From the NCBI GenBank assembly GCA_951828535.1, contig OX639990.1, forward strand, positions 2,157,300 to 2,221,299: 64,000 nt of DNA, written 5' to 3'. The notes under the pieces were generated by a model. It made no database searches. It was not told where the DNA came from and worked only from the letters and a program-made list of their open reading frames with translations. Position 1 is the first letter of the stretch; each line of letters begins with the position of its first letter. Origin of the DNA: an uncultured Candidatus Entotheonella sp. (GTDB lineage: Bacteria > Tectomicrobia > Entotheonellia > Entotheonellales > Entotheonellaceae). The position numbers were made by a program, and so were the translations under genes. This document shows positions 8,780-16,602 of this stretch, piece after piece.

Positions 8780-8953
8780 ATGCCATCAACAATCGATACT
8801 TCAGAACAGTTTCCGGCCGGAACGACCAAGGCTCAGATGGACAAAGAGGTCGAGTTAAGGCTTAAGGCCGGAGCCATCACTAGCACCTATACGGGCTCCC
8901 AGGCGCAGGGTTGGACGCTCACTACGACCTGGAACGTTTTCGGGGAGCAGTAG
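8780..8953 (+). CDS. Small conserved-looking protein coupled to the lipoprotein
   Basis: 57 residues from the ATG at 8780, one base after the stop of the lipoprotein gene; the GGTGGAG in the end of that gene acts as ribosome binding site. The sequence starts MPSTIDTSEQFPAGTTKAQM and ends GWTLTTTWNVFGEQ, without a signal peptide or membrane segment. The tight spacing and balanced composition support a real gene. The function is unknown. Confidence 0.6.
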   Translation: MPSTIDTSEQFPAGTTKAQMDKEVELRLKAGAITSTYTGSQAQGWTLTTTWNVFGEQ

Positions 8954-9030
8954 CTCGGCGCTTCCAACCCACCCACTGGAGTTGACCCGCTTTCGTGGAT
9001 ACCTAATCCTTTTGGGAGGAGGAATCCACG

Positions 9031-9345
9031 ATGCCACGAACACGTCCCGCATACCCGCCTGAGTTTCGCCACCAGATGGTGGAGCTGGTTCGCTCAGGTA
9101 GATCTGCTACGGAACTGGCCCGCGACTTCGAGTGCTGTGCGGAGACCATCCGCAAGTGGGTCCGCCAGGCCGACCTCGACGAAGGCCGCCGTGACGACGG
9201 CCTGACGAGCGACGATCGCGATGAGCTTCGCCGCCTACGCCGTGAAAACCGTCAGTTGCGTCTTGAGCGCGAGATACTGGCAAAAGCCACGGCCTGGTTT
9301 GCTCGGGAGACCGGCTCGGTACCCGCAAAGCCTTCGAGTTCATGA
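9031..9345 (+). CDS. IS-B transposase OrfA (copy 2)
   Basis: The 104-residue product is identical in sequence to OrfA of the copy at 5270-5584, with the same HTH and coiled-coil parts and the same GGAGGAGG ribosome binding site. It is intact and overlaps orfB by 4 bp. Confidence 0.9.
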   Translation: MPRTRPAYPPEFRHQMVELVRSGRSATELARDFECCAETIRKWVRQADLDEGRRDDGLTSDDRDELRRLRRENRQLRLEREILAKATAWFARETGSVPAKPSSS

Positions 9346-10190
9346 GAGCGAATCAGGCCCGTTACCCCATCGCCAAGGTGGCCCGTTTGCTCGGCGTCTC
9401 CCCGAGCGGGTACTACGCCTGGCGAGACCGTGAGTTGTCGCCTCGCCAGCAATACGATGCTGTCCTCAAGGCTTGCATCAGCAACATCCATCATCGCAGC
9501 CGCGGCACTTACGGAGCACCTCGAATTCACGCCGAGCTTGCCGCCGACGGTATCCATATCGGTCGCAAGCGCGTGGCCAGGTTGATGCGAGAGATGAGCC
9601 TGGTCGGGGTATCCAGACGCAAGGGAACACGCACCACGCGCCGCGACCACAGGCTTCGTCCAGCTCCAGACCTCGTTGAGCGCAGGTTCGAAGCCGATGC
9701 ACCTGACCTTCTGTGGGTGGCCGATATCACCTACGTGCCGACCTGGGCCGGATTCCTGTTTCTGGCGGTCGTCGTCGACGCCTTCAGCCGGCGGGTTGTG
9801 GGCTGGTCGATGGCCAATCACCTGCGCACCGAGCTGGTGCTCGAGGCGCTGAACATGGCGCTGTGGCAACGCCGTCCAGGCAGCGTCGTTCATCACAGCG
9901 ATCAAGGTAGCCAATATACGTCCTACGCGTTCGGGAAACGCTGCCGAGAGATGGGCGTCGCGCCGTCCATGGGTTCGGTAGGTGACTGTTTTGACAACGC
10001 TATGGCGGAAAGTTTCTTCGCCACCCTTGAATGCGAATTCATTGACCGGCGCGTATTCCGTACCCAAGCTGAGGCCCGCATGGCGATCTTCGAATACATA
10101 GAAGGCTGGTACAACCCACACCGTCGTCACTCTGGCCTCGGCTACCTGTCGCCACTAAACTTCGAGAGGAGCCATCAACAAGCTGCTTAA
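9342..10190 (+). CDS. IS-B transposase OrfB (copy 2)
   Basis: The 282-residue DDE transposase is identical to the one at 5581-6429; the D, D and E motifs (WVADITYV, HSDQGSQYT, AMAESFFATLECE) are all present. Identity at the protein level over three copies shows recent spread. Confidence 0.92.
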   Translation: MRANQARYPIAKVARLLGVSPSGYYAWRDRELSPRQQYDAVLKACISNIHHRSRGTYGAPRIHAELAADGIHIGRKRVARLMREMSLVGVSRRKGTRTTRRDHRLRPAPDLVERRFEADAPDLLWVADITYVPTWAGFLFLAVVVDAFSRRVVGWSMANHLRTELVLEALNMALWQRRPGSVVHHSDQGSQYTSYAFGKRCREMGVAPSMGSVGDCFDNAMAESFFATLECEFIDRRVFRTQAEARMAIFEYIEGWYNPHRRHSGLGYLSPLNFERSHQQAA

Positions 10191-10231
10191 ATGCCAAGCT
10201 ATCAACTGTCCACGGAAACGGGGCAACTCCA

Positions 10232-10564
10232 AAGCTTGGATTGGGGTTCGGACCCGCGAAGCGTAGCGAGCGGCTCTTGATGACTGAGAGTGTTCGGTTG
10301 GTGGAAGACTGGTTTTGGGGATGGGGTGCCATAGGGGAGAAGGGGTACCCGTGTGTCGCCGGACGCTTTCTACCAAGTCTCCAGGCCGCGCTTAGCTTCC
10401 CAAGGCCCATCCAGACTACCTCTACCTGGCGTAGAGTAATTCTGTGTATAAACCTTGCGATGACGCCAGGCACGGAGCAGGCTCTGAGTGTGCCGGTAAC
10501 GGACACCATGACCACCACACGTTCAATAAAAGGCCTTTCGCCATGTCATGTGATAGACCCTTTC
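10232..10564. other. 333-bp stretch between IS-B and IS-A
   Basis: No gene is supported on either strand. The sequence is unlike both flanking elements. It is bounded by two IS ends that both lack target duplications, so it may be a small piece left between rearrangements. Confidence 0.5.
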
Positions 10565-10603
10565 GGAACCTGTCAACGACTTTGAGACACTGACGACTGC
10601 GAT

Positions 10604-11605
10604 TTACTGAGTAGTTTCTCCTGTTGTGGATGTCACGGGTGGATTGATCCAGACCGATTCGGGTAGGGGGTCTGGCTTTGGGATGCCTCGAACGAAGCGC
10701 TCGGGATGACGGGCCCAGGCGGTTTGAAGGGTCCGCCCGCGCCTGCGCAGCACGCTCTCGGTTCGATGGTGATGGACATCGTCCGGGGTGAGCATGGCAA
10801 TGCCGCCATGTCGATGCTCGGTGTTGTACCAAGGGAAGAACGTTCGACAGAAGGCGATGGCGGCGGTGATGTTGTGGAACCGCCCGGGGAAGCCTGGGTG
10901 GTACTTCAGGGTCTTGAACTGCGCCTCGGAAAACGGGTTGTCATCGGAGACCTGGGGGCGGCTCAGCGAGCGCGTGACCCCGAGGTCGGCGAGCAGTTGC
11001 GCGGTGCACTTGCTCGTCATCGGCGCCCCGCGGTCGGAGTGCAAGGTGAGGACCTGGGGCCGGACACCTTGTTTGTGGCAGGTCTCTTCGATGAGACTGG
11101 CAGCCAGCGCCGAGTTCTCCCGGTCGGCGACCATCCAGCCGACCGCGTAGCGGCTGAAGATGTCGAGCATCACGTAGAGGTAGAAGTACGTCCACTTGGT
11201 CGGCCCCAGCAGTCTGGTTATATCCCAGGACCAGGTCTGGTTCGGGGCCGTGGCCACCAGTTCGGGTTTGGCGTACTGGGGGTGCACACGCTGATCGCGT
11301 CTCTCGCGGACCGGCTGGTTGGTGGCCAGGATCCGATACATGGTGCGCTCCGAGCACAGGTAGTAGCCTTCGTCGAGCAGTGTTGCCACCACCTCCGCCG
11401 GCGCACGATCAACGAAGCGTGGACAGGCGAGCATATCGAGGACCTGCTCGCGCTCGGCGTCACACAGTGCCCGGGCGGGCGTTGAACGGGGCTGCTGGTG
11501 CCCGGGAGTTGACCTCTGACGACGGTAGAAAGTCGCCCGCGACACGCCCAGCGCCCGGCACGCCGGCACGATGCCGACCTGCTCTGCCAGCGATTGGGCC
11601 GCCAT
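10604..11605 (-). CDS. IS-A transposase OrfB (copy 2)
   Basis: 333 residues from the ATG overlapping the orfA stop, ending TTGETTQ. The DDE motifs SWDITRLLG, LHSDRGAPMT and FSEAQFKTLK are intact. The frame is open upstream over orfA, but the family start and the TGATG overlap support this start. Confidence 0.9.
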   Translation of the reverse strand: MAAQSLAEQVGIVPACRALGVSRATFYRRQRSTPGHQQPRSTPARALCDAEREQVLDMLACPRFVDRAPAEVVATLLDEGYYLCSERTMYRILATNQPVRERRDQRVHPQYAKPELVATAPNQTWSWDITRLLGPTKWTYFYLYVMLDIFSRYAVGWMVADRENSALAASLIEETCHKQGVRPQVLTLHSDRGAPMTSKCTAQLLADLGVTRSLSRPQVSDDNPFSEAQFKTLKYHPGFPGRFHNITAAIAFCRTFFPWYNTEHRHGGIAMLTPDDVHHHRTESVLRRRGRTLQTAWARHPERFVRGIPKPDPLPESVWINPPVTSTTGETTQ

Positions 11606-12087
11606 CAGGAGCGCGTTTCGTGTTCGAGGTTCAATCCCAGCAGCCCGGCAACTTTTCCCTGCACGTCCAGGATCGTGTGCGCGGTGTGCAACTCGTGTTC
11701 CAGGCGTGCCACTTTCGCTTCGAGCATTTGCACTTTCGCATCCAGCGGGTTGCGTTCGGCCGGTTTCGCGCCGCGCTTCTTCGAGGCCAACTCCCGCAAG
11801 GAGCCCTTTCGTCGCGCCTTTCGCCAAGTCGCCAGATGAGAGCTGTAGAGCCCCTCGCGGCGAAGCAGGCGACCCACTTCGCCGGGCTGTGTGCAGCGAT
11901 CGGCCTCCTCAAGGGTCCGCAGCCGATACTCCGCGGTGAACTGGCGCCGTTTCGGCTTGGCCACGACCTCCGGGTCAGGCGTCGCTCCGGCGCGGCCGTC
12001 CCTGGGGGCCTCGTCGCTACGCTCCTCGACCCCCAGGGACGAATAGGGAATCTCATTCAATGTTATCGGGACTCTCTCTGAGTTCAT
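11605..12087 (-). CDS. IS-A transposase OrfA (copy 2)
   Basis: The 160-residue product is identical to that of 3737-4219: a helix-turn-helix region followed by a heptad helix. A GGAGGTG ribosome binding site lies about 8 bases upstream of the ATG at 12087. Confidence 0.86.
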   Translation of the reverse strand: MNSERVPITLNEIPYSSLGVEERSDEAPRDGRAGATPDPEVVAKPKRRQFTAEYRLRTLEEADRCTQPGEVGRLLRREGLYSSHLATWRKARRKGSLRELASKKRGAKPAERNPLDAKVQMLEAKVARLEHELHTAHTILDVQGKVAGLLGLNLEHETRS

Positions 12088-12157
12088 CGGGTTACACCTC
12101 CACCGCCCTACAGTAATTCAAAGGGGTCCCGATGTCTCAGTCATGTTGGCAGAGAGG

Positions 12158-12370
12158 GGGAACGCGCTCAGAAACGAGCCGGCGACTAACAGGATAACGA
12201 TGCCGATGCCGAGCCAGACTGCACATCCGATCGCGCGTCAGGCGAATGCCTTGGCCTCCCGGCCGTTGCTATCGGCTGCTCATGGTGCCTTGCTTATCCC
12301 TTCTGGGCGGCCGTTTTCTATGGACGCACTCAAAGTTTACAGAATGAGACATTATGTCGCCTTCGGGCGC
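12158..12370. other. Short stretch next to IS-A with a possible membrane-protein relic
   Basis: On the minus strand one frame reads a hydrophobic segment (VWLGIGIVILLVAGSFLSAF) that runs into the IS-A end at 12157. It opens just after a stop and has no start codon. It may be the remnant of a membrane-protein gene cut by IS-A, but nothing more can be said. Confidence 0.25.
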
Positions 12371-12405
12371 CAAAAAGCCCCTCTGAGGAATGTCCTGGAG
12401 GGGCT
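12371..12405 (-). terminator. Rho-independent terminator after brnA
   Basis: On the minus strand the arms AGCCCCTC (12398-12405) and GAGGGGCT (12376-12383) form an 8-bp GC-rich stem, followed by TTTTTGG. It lies 61 bp after the brnA stop and would end the brnTA transcript. Confidence 0.8.
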
Positions 12406-12465
12406 GCAGGCAACTTTGGGTAACCTTGGCTTATGTCAACTTTGCCCGACTGTTCGGTTCCGTGT

Positions 12466-12777
12466 TCACGATTTAGGGCGGGCTGGACCCTGCTTCGCTT
12501 CCATGTAACTGCGCAGGACCGCATTGATACGCGTCTGATACCCACGTCCCTGGGACTTGAAGAACTGAAGCACATCCCTGTCAATGCGAACCGAGATGAT
12601 TTGCTTTGACGGCGGCATTACAATCCTCGCCTGCGACCAGTCGACCTCTCCTTCCTCTGGGTCCACTTCAGGCTCCACACCTGCGGCATCCTGCTTCTCA
12701 AGCCACTCCCAATCTGTCTCGCCCTTATGGAGGTTCGCCTCCGCCAAGGACATACGCGTGATATTCTCTCCGCTCAT
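12466..12777 (-). CDS. brnA: BrnA-type antitoxin
   Basis: Up to 103 residues. The C-terminal half has the BrnA_antitoxin ribbon-helix-helix pattern: PSKQIISVRIDRDVLQFFKS, then GRGYQTRINAVLRSYMEA. It neutralises BrnT and, as a dimer, represses the operon. The start overlaps the brnT 3' end by about 50 bp; a second ATG at 12753 (MSLAEANLHKG) is an alternative that resembles the usual BrnA start better. Translation is presumably coupled to brnT. A terminator follows. Confidence 0.85.
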   Translation of the reverse strand: MSGENITRMSLAEANLHKGETDWEWLEKQDAAGVEPEVDPEEGEVDWSQARIVMPPSKQIISVRIDRDVLQFFKSQGRGYQTRINAVLRSYMEAKQGPARPKS

Positions 12778-13036
12778 GTGTTCGTGCCCGCCTTGCGGTG
12801 ATGATTCTGCGACGGCCGTCCCTTACCGTGTAAACCACGGCGATCTCTTTGCCATCCACGATACCAACAGCGACCCACCGCGTTTCCGCCGGGTGCCGCG
12901 ACAGCGTTTCCAGGACCGGACCGTCAAAAATCCGAACGGCGTCTCTAAAATCAATGCGACGTTCTTCTAACACCGTCTGTCGTTTGTTCTCGTCCCACTC
13001 GAACCCCAAGGGGCTTCCTTCGGGTATGTTCGGCAT
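12725..13036 (-). CDS. brnT: BrnT-type ribonuclease toxin
   Basis: 103 residues. The N-terminus FEWDENKRQTVLEERRIDFRDAV and the end RRIITARRARTHERREY are hallmarks of BrnT, a RelE-fold mRNA-cleaving toxin. The C-terminus is about 10 residues longer than usual (HAYVLGGGEPP), which produces the long overlap with brnA. The ATG at 13036 has a GAGGAA site 7 bases upstream. A stronger AGGAGG site precedes a different-frame ATG at 13077 that would encode a short leader peptide. Confidence 0.88.
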   Translation of the reverse strand: MPNIPEGSPLGFEWDENKRQTVLEERRIDFRDAVRIFDGPVLETLSRHPAETRWVAVGIVDGKEIAVVYTVRDGRRRIITARRARTHERREYHAYVLGGGEPP

Positions 13037-13111
13037 CTGAGATTCCTCTTGTCGCTGTTCATCATCTGCCTGGACATACTCTCTCCTCCTTAGTGGGGTT
13101 AGGGGTTAACA

Positions 13112-13137
13112 GTTGTATTTATAACTATAAATACAAC
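13112..13137. promoter_or_regulatory. Perfect palindromic operator upstream of brnTA
   Basis: Two perfect 12-bp arms, GTTGTATTTATA and its complement, are separated by AC. The site is AT-rich in a GC-rich region and lies 75 bp upstream of the brnT start. It contains TATA-like stretches that could include the -10 element. BrnA-type antitoxins repress their own promoter, so this is the natural candidate operator. Confidence 0.7.
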
Positions 13138-13335
13138 GAATCACGTCTGTCAAGCGATTCGCTGCCCTGCACAGACGGTTACTTTGCTAGGGAGCGTATA
13201 TGGCGACGAATCTGCCGGAACGCTCAAAGTACGTAGTGGTCAGAAATTGACGATGCCTCCGGTACCACATGGCTCTGGAGATCCGATCTGGGTCCAGCGG
13301 GCCAGTTCGTGAGATGCCGGCATCAGCAGAGGAAT

Positions 13336-13361
13336 GTCGGATTGCGCTTTGCTGATCCGAC
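13336..13361. repeat. REP-like palindrome 1
   Basis: A 26-bp imperfect palindrome with arms GTCGGATT and GATCCGAC, about 45 bp after the DUF4392 stop. It shares its arms with similar 26-bp units at 21653 and 49724. Confidence 0.65.
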
Positions 13362-13407
13362 CTACATTTTGCTTTCGATCCCACGGGGAACGAAACGCTT
13401 TGGGACG

Positions 13408-14289
13408 TTACAAACCCTGCCCTGCCTCGCCTTCCCGCCGCATCCCCTCTGCCTCCAACAGACCGTTCAGGCGCTCAAGGACATCCGTATTTTCGGACAA
13501 ATTGAAACTGTCCACCGTGCAGTCGGCGACGCCGGTCACACCGTCCACGGCGCCCAGTGAGACCAAACGGCGAATGCAGGCCGACTCGTCGGCAGGCCGC
13601 GGCAGTAGATTTCGGTCCGCCAAGCGAGACAGCGCGGCCACCACGCCATACGCCCCCCAGTTGGCCACGCTGGCGATGACCAGATGGGTCGCGCGGGTGA
13701 CTGTGGGTTCGTCAGGCAGGGTGGCCACCTCGGGAATGTGACTTGCCAGGTTTCCCATGCCGATTTCATTGCCGCCGTCGCCGATGCCGACGCTGTGCGG
13801 ATGTTGCCGAAAAAGGTGGTCGAGTCGGGCGGTGTGCGGGGAGATGTCCTGGCCGCGCATGTTCAGGTAGGTTCCGCTGCGGGTGAGACCGCAGCGTTCG
13901 ATGGCGATCAAAGCGGTGGGTGCAATGCGGTCGAGCAGGTCGCGGGCAACCTCACGGCTCGTGGTGTCATCGGCGATGGGGAAATCCACCGTTTCCGTGT
14001 CGTCGGGGGCCAGATCGGCCAGCAGGGGTGCGGTGTAAGCGTCGCTGACGTACACCACCCGGTTGCCCAAGGCTTCCAATGCCCGCCCCAGAGCCAGCGC
14101 CCCCGGTGGGCCATCGGTTTCGGGTGCGTCGGCGCGTTGCACGTAGAAGCCGGTGGCAATCAGCACCGTTCCAGTGTGCGCCAGCAGAAACCGCGCCGCC
14201 GCCTCGCAGAAGCCGGTCGGAAGATACGGCCGCAGGGCTGCAACGCCTCTCCTGTCCTGCGCCAGAATGACATCCTCAAGGGTCGTCAT
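13408..14289 (-). CDS. DUF4392 (D-glutamate cyclase-like) protein
   Basis: 293 residues. The sequence GIGDGGNEIGMGNL near residue 165 and the N-terminal TGFYVQRADAPETDGPPGAL are characteristic of DUF4392, the domain forming the C-terminal part of mammalian D-glutamate cyclase (DGLUCY), which converts D-glutamate to 5-oxo-D-proline. Stand-alone bacterial members are assumed to act on D-glutamate or related compounds; that is inference here. It is the last gene of a minus-strand run with DUF3151 and MmgE/PrpD genes, 37 bp after the former. Confidence 0.85.
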   Translation of the reverse strand: MTTLEDVILAQDRRGVAALRPYLPTGFCEAAARFLLAHTGTVLIATGFYVQRADAPETDGPPGALALGRALEALGNRVVYVSDAYTAPLLADLAPDDTETVDFPIADDTTSREVARDLLDRIAPTALIAIERCGLTRSGTYLNMRGQDISPHTARLDHLFRQHPHSVGIGDGGNEIGMGNLASHIPEVATLPDEPTVTRATHLVIASVANWGAYGVVAALSRLADRNLLPRPADESACIRRLVSLGAVDGVTGVADCTVDSFNLSENTDVLERLNGLLEAEGMRREGEAGQGL

Positions 14290-14326
14290 AAAGCCTCGCC
14301 TCGGCGTTCGCGCGCGGGCCGGTACG

Positions 14327-14776
14327 TTACGAGTCCAACGGGTGGTCGGGGTCGAGGTCGCGCAGGAAATGACTGATTCGCGTCACCTCCGCCGCCTCAC
14401 CGATGGCCTCGGCGGCCTGCCGAAGGCCGTTCAGGCAACGCAGGAACGGCCGGTTGGGCTCGTCCTGCCAGCGCAGTTGCTGGGTGCCATTCCAGCCGCT
14501 GGCGCGGGCGCGGTCGAGACCGCGATGGTAACCGACGCGGAAAAAAGCGTACGCCGCGATCACGTCATCGGCCAGCGCCAACTCGCCGAGCGCCGCCCAA
14601 GCGCTCAACGAGGCGGGATGCTGCGACGCAATCGCGCTCAGCCGTTCGCGGCAGGCCGCCGGTTCGATGTCGCCCGCCTCCAAGGCCGCCTGCGCCTGTG
14701 CGGCGCGTTCGGCGCTGTCTCCGGGATCGTCGGACAACACGGAAACGGGCTGCCCGAAGGGAATGTCGATTGCCAT
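14327..14776 (-). CDS. DUF3151-family protein
   Basis: 149 residues from the ATG at 14776, preceded by a GGAGG site; the longer upstream frame lies over the MmgE gene and is rejected. It has the family pattern HPASLSAWAALGELAL, then AYAFFRVGYHRGLDRARASG and DEPNRPFLRCLNGL. DUF3151 is known mainly from Actinobacteria and has no assigned function. Finding it in an apparently Gram-negative genome hints at horizontal transfer or a wider distribution. It lies 29 bp after mmgE/prpD and probably shares its transcript. Confidence 0.8.
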   Translation of the reverse strand: MAIDIPFGQPVSVLSDDPGDSAERAAQAQAALEAGDIEPAACRERLSAIASQHPASLSAWAALGELALADDVIAAYAFFRVGYHRGLDRARASGWNGTQQLRWQDEPNRPFLRCLNGLRQAAEAIGEAAEVTRISHFLRDLDPDHPLDS

Positions 14777-14805
14777 CTTAACCTCCAGTTCAAGGGGATA
14801 GGGAC

Positions 14806-16149
14806 TCAGGAGCGCGGCGCCGTACTGAGGATGTCCACCAGGCTGCGCAGGTCCGGCAGGGTGTCGAGCTGATACAGGCAGCGCGCCACGAGCAGCGTCC
14901 GCTCGGTTGACAGCACGGCAGCGGCGCACTGGCGAAACTTGGCCTCGAACTCGGGACGCGTCGGGGGGCGCTGCGGGCTGCCGCGGGCGTGTTCGACGGT
15001 CTCGATCAGGCTGCGGCCGTCGTTGAGGTCGGCTCGCAAAACGGCAGGGGAATCGGAACCGTCCGGCGTCTCCAAAGACGCGTCCTGCTCCACCTCGACG
15101 CGCCCCATCAGGGCTTGTACCTCGTCAGCCGACACGCGGGAGGGGTTGAACTGCGGCAAGCCCACCCGGCCGTCGCACAAGGCCACCGCGACGGCATACG
15201 GCAGACTGCGCTGCGCCTGCTGCGGATTGGCGGGCGCAAAGGACAGGGCCGGCATCGCGGACGGATTCACCCGGCATACGAGACGCCGCACCCGATCGGG
15301 CTCGATGCCCTGTTGATGCAGCGCCAGCGCGGCGTCGATGAAGCCATGCGCAGCGATGTCAGTCGGGTACAGCTTGAAGTGCAACTCGGCGCGGTCCAGC
15401 GCGAAATCGTCGCCCCAGCTTTTCAGCACCTTGTCGGCCTGAAATGACCCATCCCCAAAAAGCGCCAGCCAAGCCGCGAGTTCCTCGCCGGCCTTCACGT
15501 CGCCGCTGTTGAAGTCCTGACCCGCCTGCAAGGCGCAGAGCAGCCCGCTGCGCGCCGCCTGGCCGCTCTGCATCTCCGAGTCATCGCCGCCGGTCGTCTC
15601 AGCCGCGGTCATCACAAAGGCATGACGCAACTGCTCGGGCGACAGGCCCAGCAACCGTCCCGCAGCTGCCGCCGCGCCCATCGTTCCGGCAACGGCGGTC
15701 ATGCGCCCACGCTGCCGGTCGGAATCCACAGCCGCCGCCAGCCGCGCCGCGACCTCGTAGCCGGCGACGTACGCCGTCAGCGCTTCCGGCCCACTGACCT
15801 CTCGGACCTCGCTCACAGCCAGCAGAATCGGCAGCAGAACCGACGTGAAATGCCCGCCGCTGGGAACATGAACGTCGCTGTAGAGATAGGCGTCCGTCAT
15901 GGTGCCCAGCAGCCAGGCGGCGTCGAGCTGGCTCACACGCAGAGACGGGTCGCCGATGACGCGAACCTGCGGCGCCGAATCCATGTCCGCGATCAGGCGC
16001 CGCACGTGCTGCGTTGCCGGGTGGTGCGTGCCGGCCAGCGCCGTGCCGCAGGCGTCGAACACGGCCAGCTTGGCGCGGCTGCGGACGCGGCGCGGCAGGG
16101 CTTCGAAGCTCAGGCCGGGAATCCAATCAGCGAGAGAGACGCTGGTCAT
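14806..16149 (-). CDS. MmgE/PrpD family protein
   Basis: 447 residues from the ATG at 16149. Family features are the N-terminal all-helical domain (AVFDACGTALAGTHHPATQH; LYSDVHVPSGGHFTSVLLP; TAYVAGYEVAARLA) and the later KLYPTDIAAHGFIDAAL segment. The family includes 2-methylcitrate dehydratase PrpD, immune-responsive gene 1 decarboxylase and MmgE. No methylcitrate synthase or lyase is nearby, so the substrate cannot be assigned. It lies between the 125-residue unknown gene and DUF3151 in a minus-strand cluster. Confidence 0.88.
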   Translation of the reverse strand: MTSVSLADWIPGLSFEALPRRVRSRAKLAVFDACGTALAGTHHPATQHVRRLIADMDSAPQVRVIGDPSLRVSQLDAAWLLGTMTDAYLYSDVHVPSGGHFTSVLLPILLAVSEVREVSGPEALTAYVAGYEVAARLAAAVDSDRQRGRMTAVAGTMGAAAAAGRLLGLSPEQLRHAFVMTAAETTGGDDSEMQSGQAARSGLLCALQAGQDFNSGDVKAGEELAAWLALFGDGSFQADKVLKSWGDDFALDRAELHFKLYPTDIAAHGFIDAALALHQQGIEPDRVRRLVCRVNPSAMPALSFAPANPQQAQRSLPYAVAVALCDGRVGLPQFNPSRVSADEVQALMGRVEVEQDASLETPDGSDSPAVLRADLNDGRSLIETVEHARGSPQRPPTRPEFEAKFRQCAAAVLSTERTLLVARCLYQLDTLPDLRSLVDILSTAPRS

Positions 16150-16224
16150 AAGGGACGGCCTCCGCCGCCTGTCCACAGCCCTGCGACCGTTAGCGAGACA
16201 GGTCGTATTAAGATGCGAGTGCTG

Positions 16225-16602
16225 CTAAGCCGGGCGAGCGGCCAGCATGTCGCGCGCCGTTTCGACACTGCTCTGCACGTTGTGCTCGGCCAGATACTTG
16301 TCCAGGTCTTCACCGTGCAAGTCGCCGACGGCATGGAAGCTGACGGCGAACTGATCGGGCTGAAACCAGGTAGCTTTCTTGAGGAGGGACACCGACGCCA
16401 CGCGGTAGCTGGAATCGCTTGGCCGACGCTGCGCCAGATGTTGCAGAAAATCCGGTCGTTGGAAGAGGTCCGGGGACCACTTGAGGCGCACGGGTTGATC
16501 CGACTGTGCCATGTAGCACAGATCGAGCCCCGCTTCCTTGAGGTCACGCCGCAAGCGCCGGTAATCGGCGTCGGTCAGGATGATCAGATCTGGGGTATTC
16601 AA
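16225..16602 (-). CDS. Unknown 125-residue protein coupled to the ABC-F gene
   Basis: The frame begins with a TTG that overlaps the TGA stop of the ABC-F gene (TTGA), which suggests coupled translation. The product (MNTPDLIILTDADYRRLRRD at the start) is soluble, with no signal peptide or membrane segment. The sequence SFHAVGDLHGEDLDKYL near residue 90 has no motif I can assign. Codon usage resembles its neighbours. Confidence 0.6.
   Translation of the reverse strand: MNTPDLIILTDADYRRLRRDLKEAGLDLCYMAQSDQPVRLKWSPDLFQRPDFLQHLAQRRPSDSSYRVASVSLLKKATWFQPDQFAVSFHAVGDLHGEDLDKYLAEHNVQSSVETARDMLAARPA

Larger units (their letters stand above)
8977..10231 (+). mobile_element. IS-B copy 2
   Basis: A complete 1255-bp copy with both terminal repeats and both intact frames. 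The 4-bp flanks differ (CCAC at 8973-8976, AAGC at 10232-10235), so no target duplication exists. Either the element took part in a deletion or inversion after insertion, or it marks the junction of two formerly separate regions. Confidence 0.9.
10565..12157 (-). mobile_element. IS-A copy 2 (complete, 1593 bp)
   Basis: Boundaries come from comparison with the copy at 37427-39019, where a target duplication defines the ends. The termini are GGAACCTGTCAACGACTTTG and, from the other side, CCTCTCTGCCAACATGACTG. They share CTG.CAAC and TGAGACA blocks. The flanks here (TTTC left, GGGA right) do not match, so this copy has no target duplication, like the neighbouring IS-B copy 2. Confidence 0.88.
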
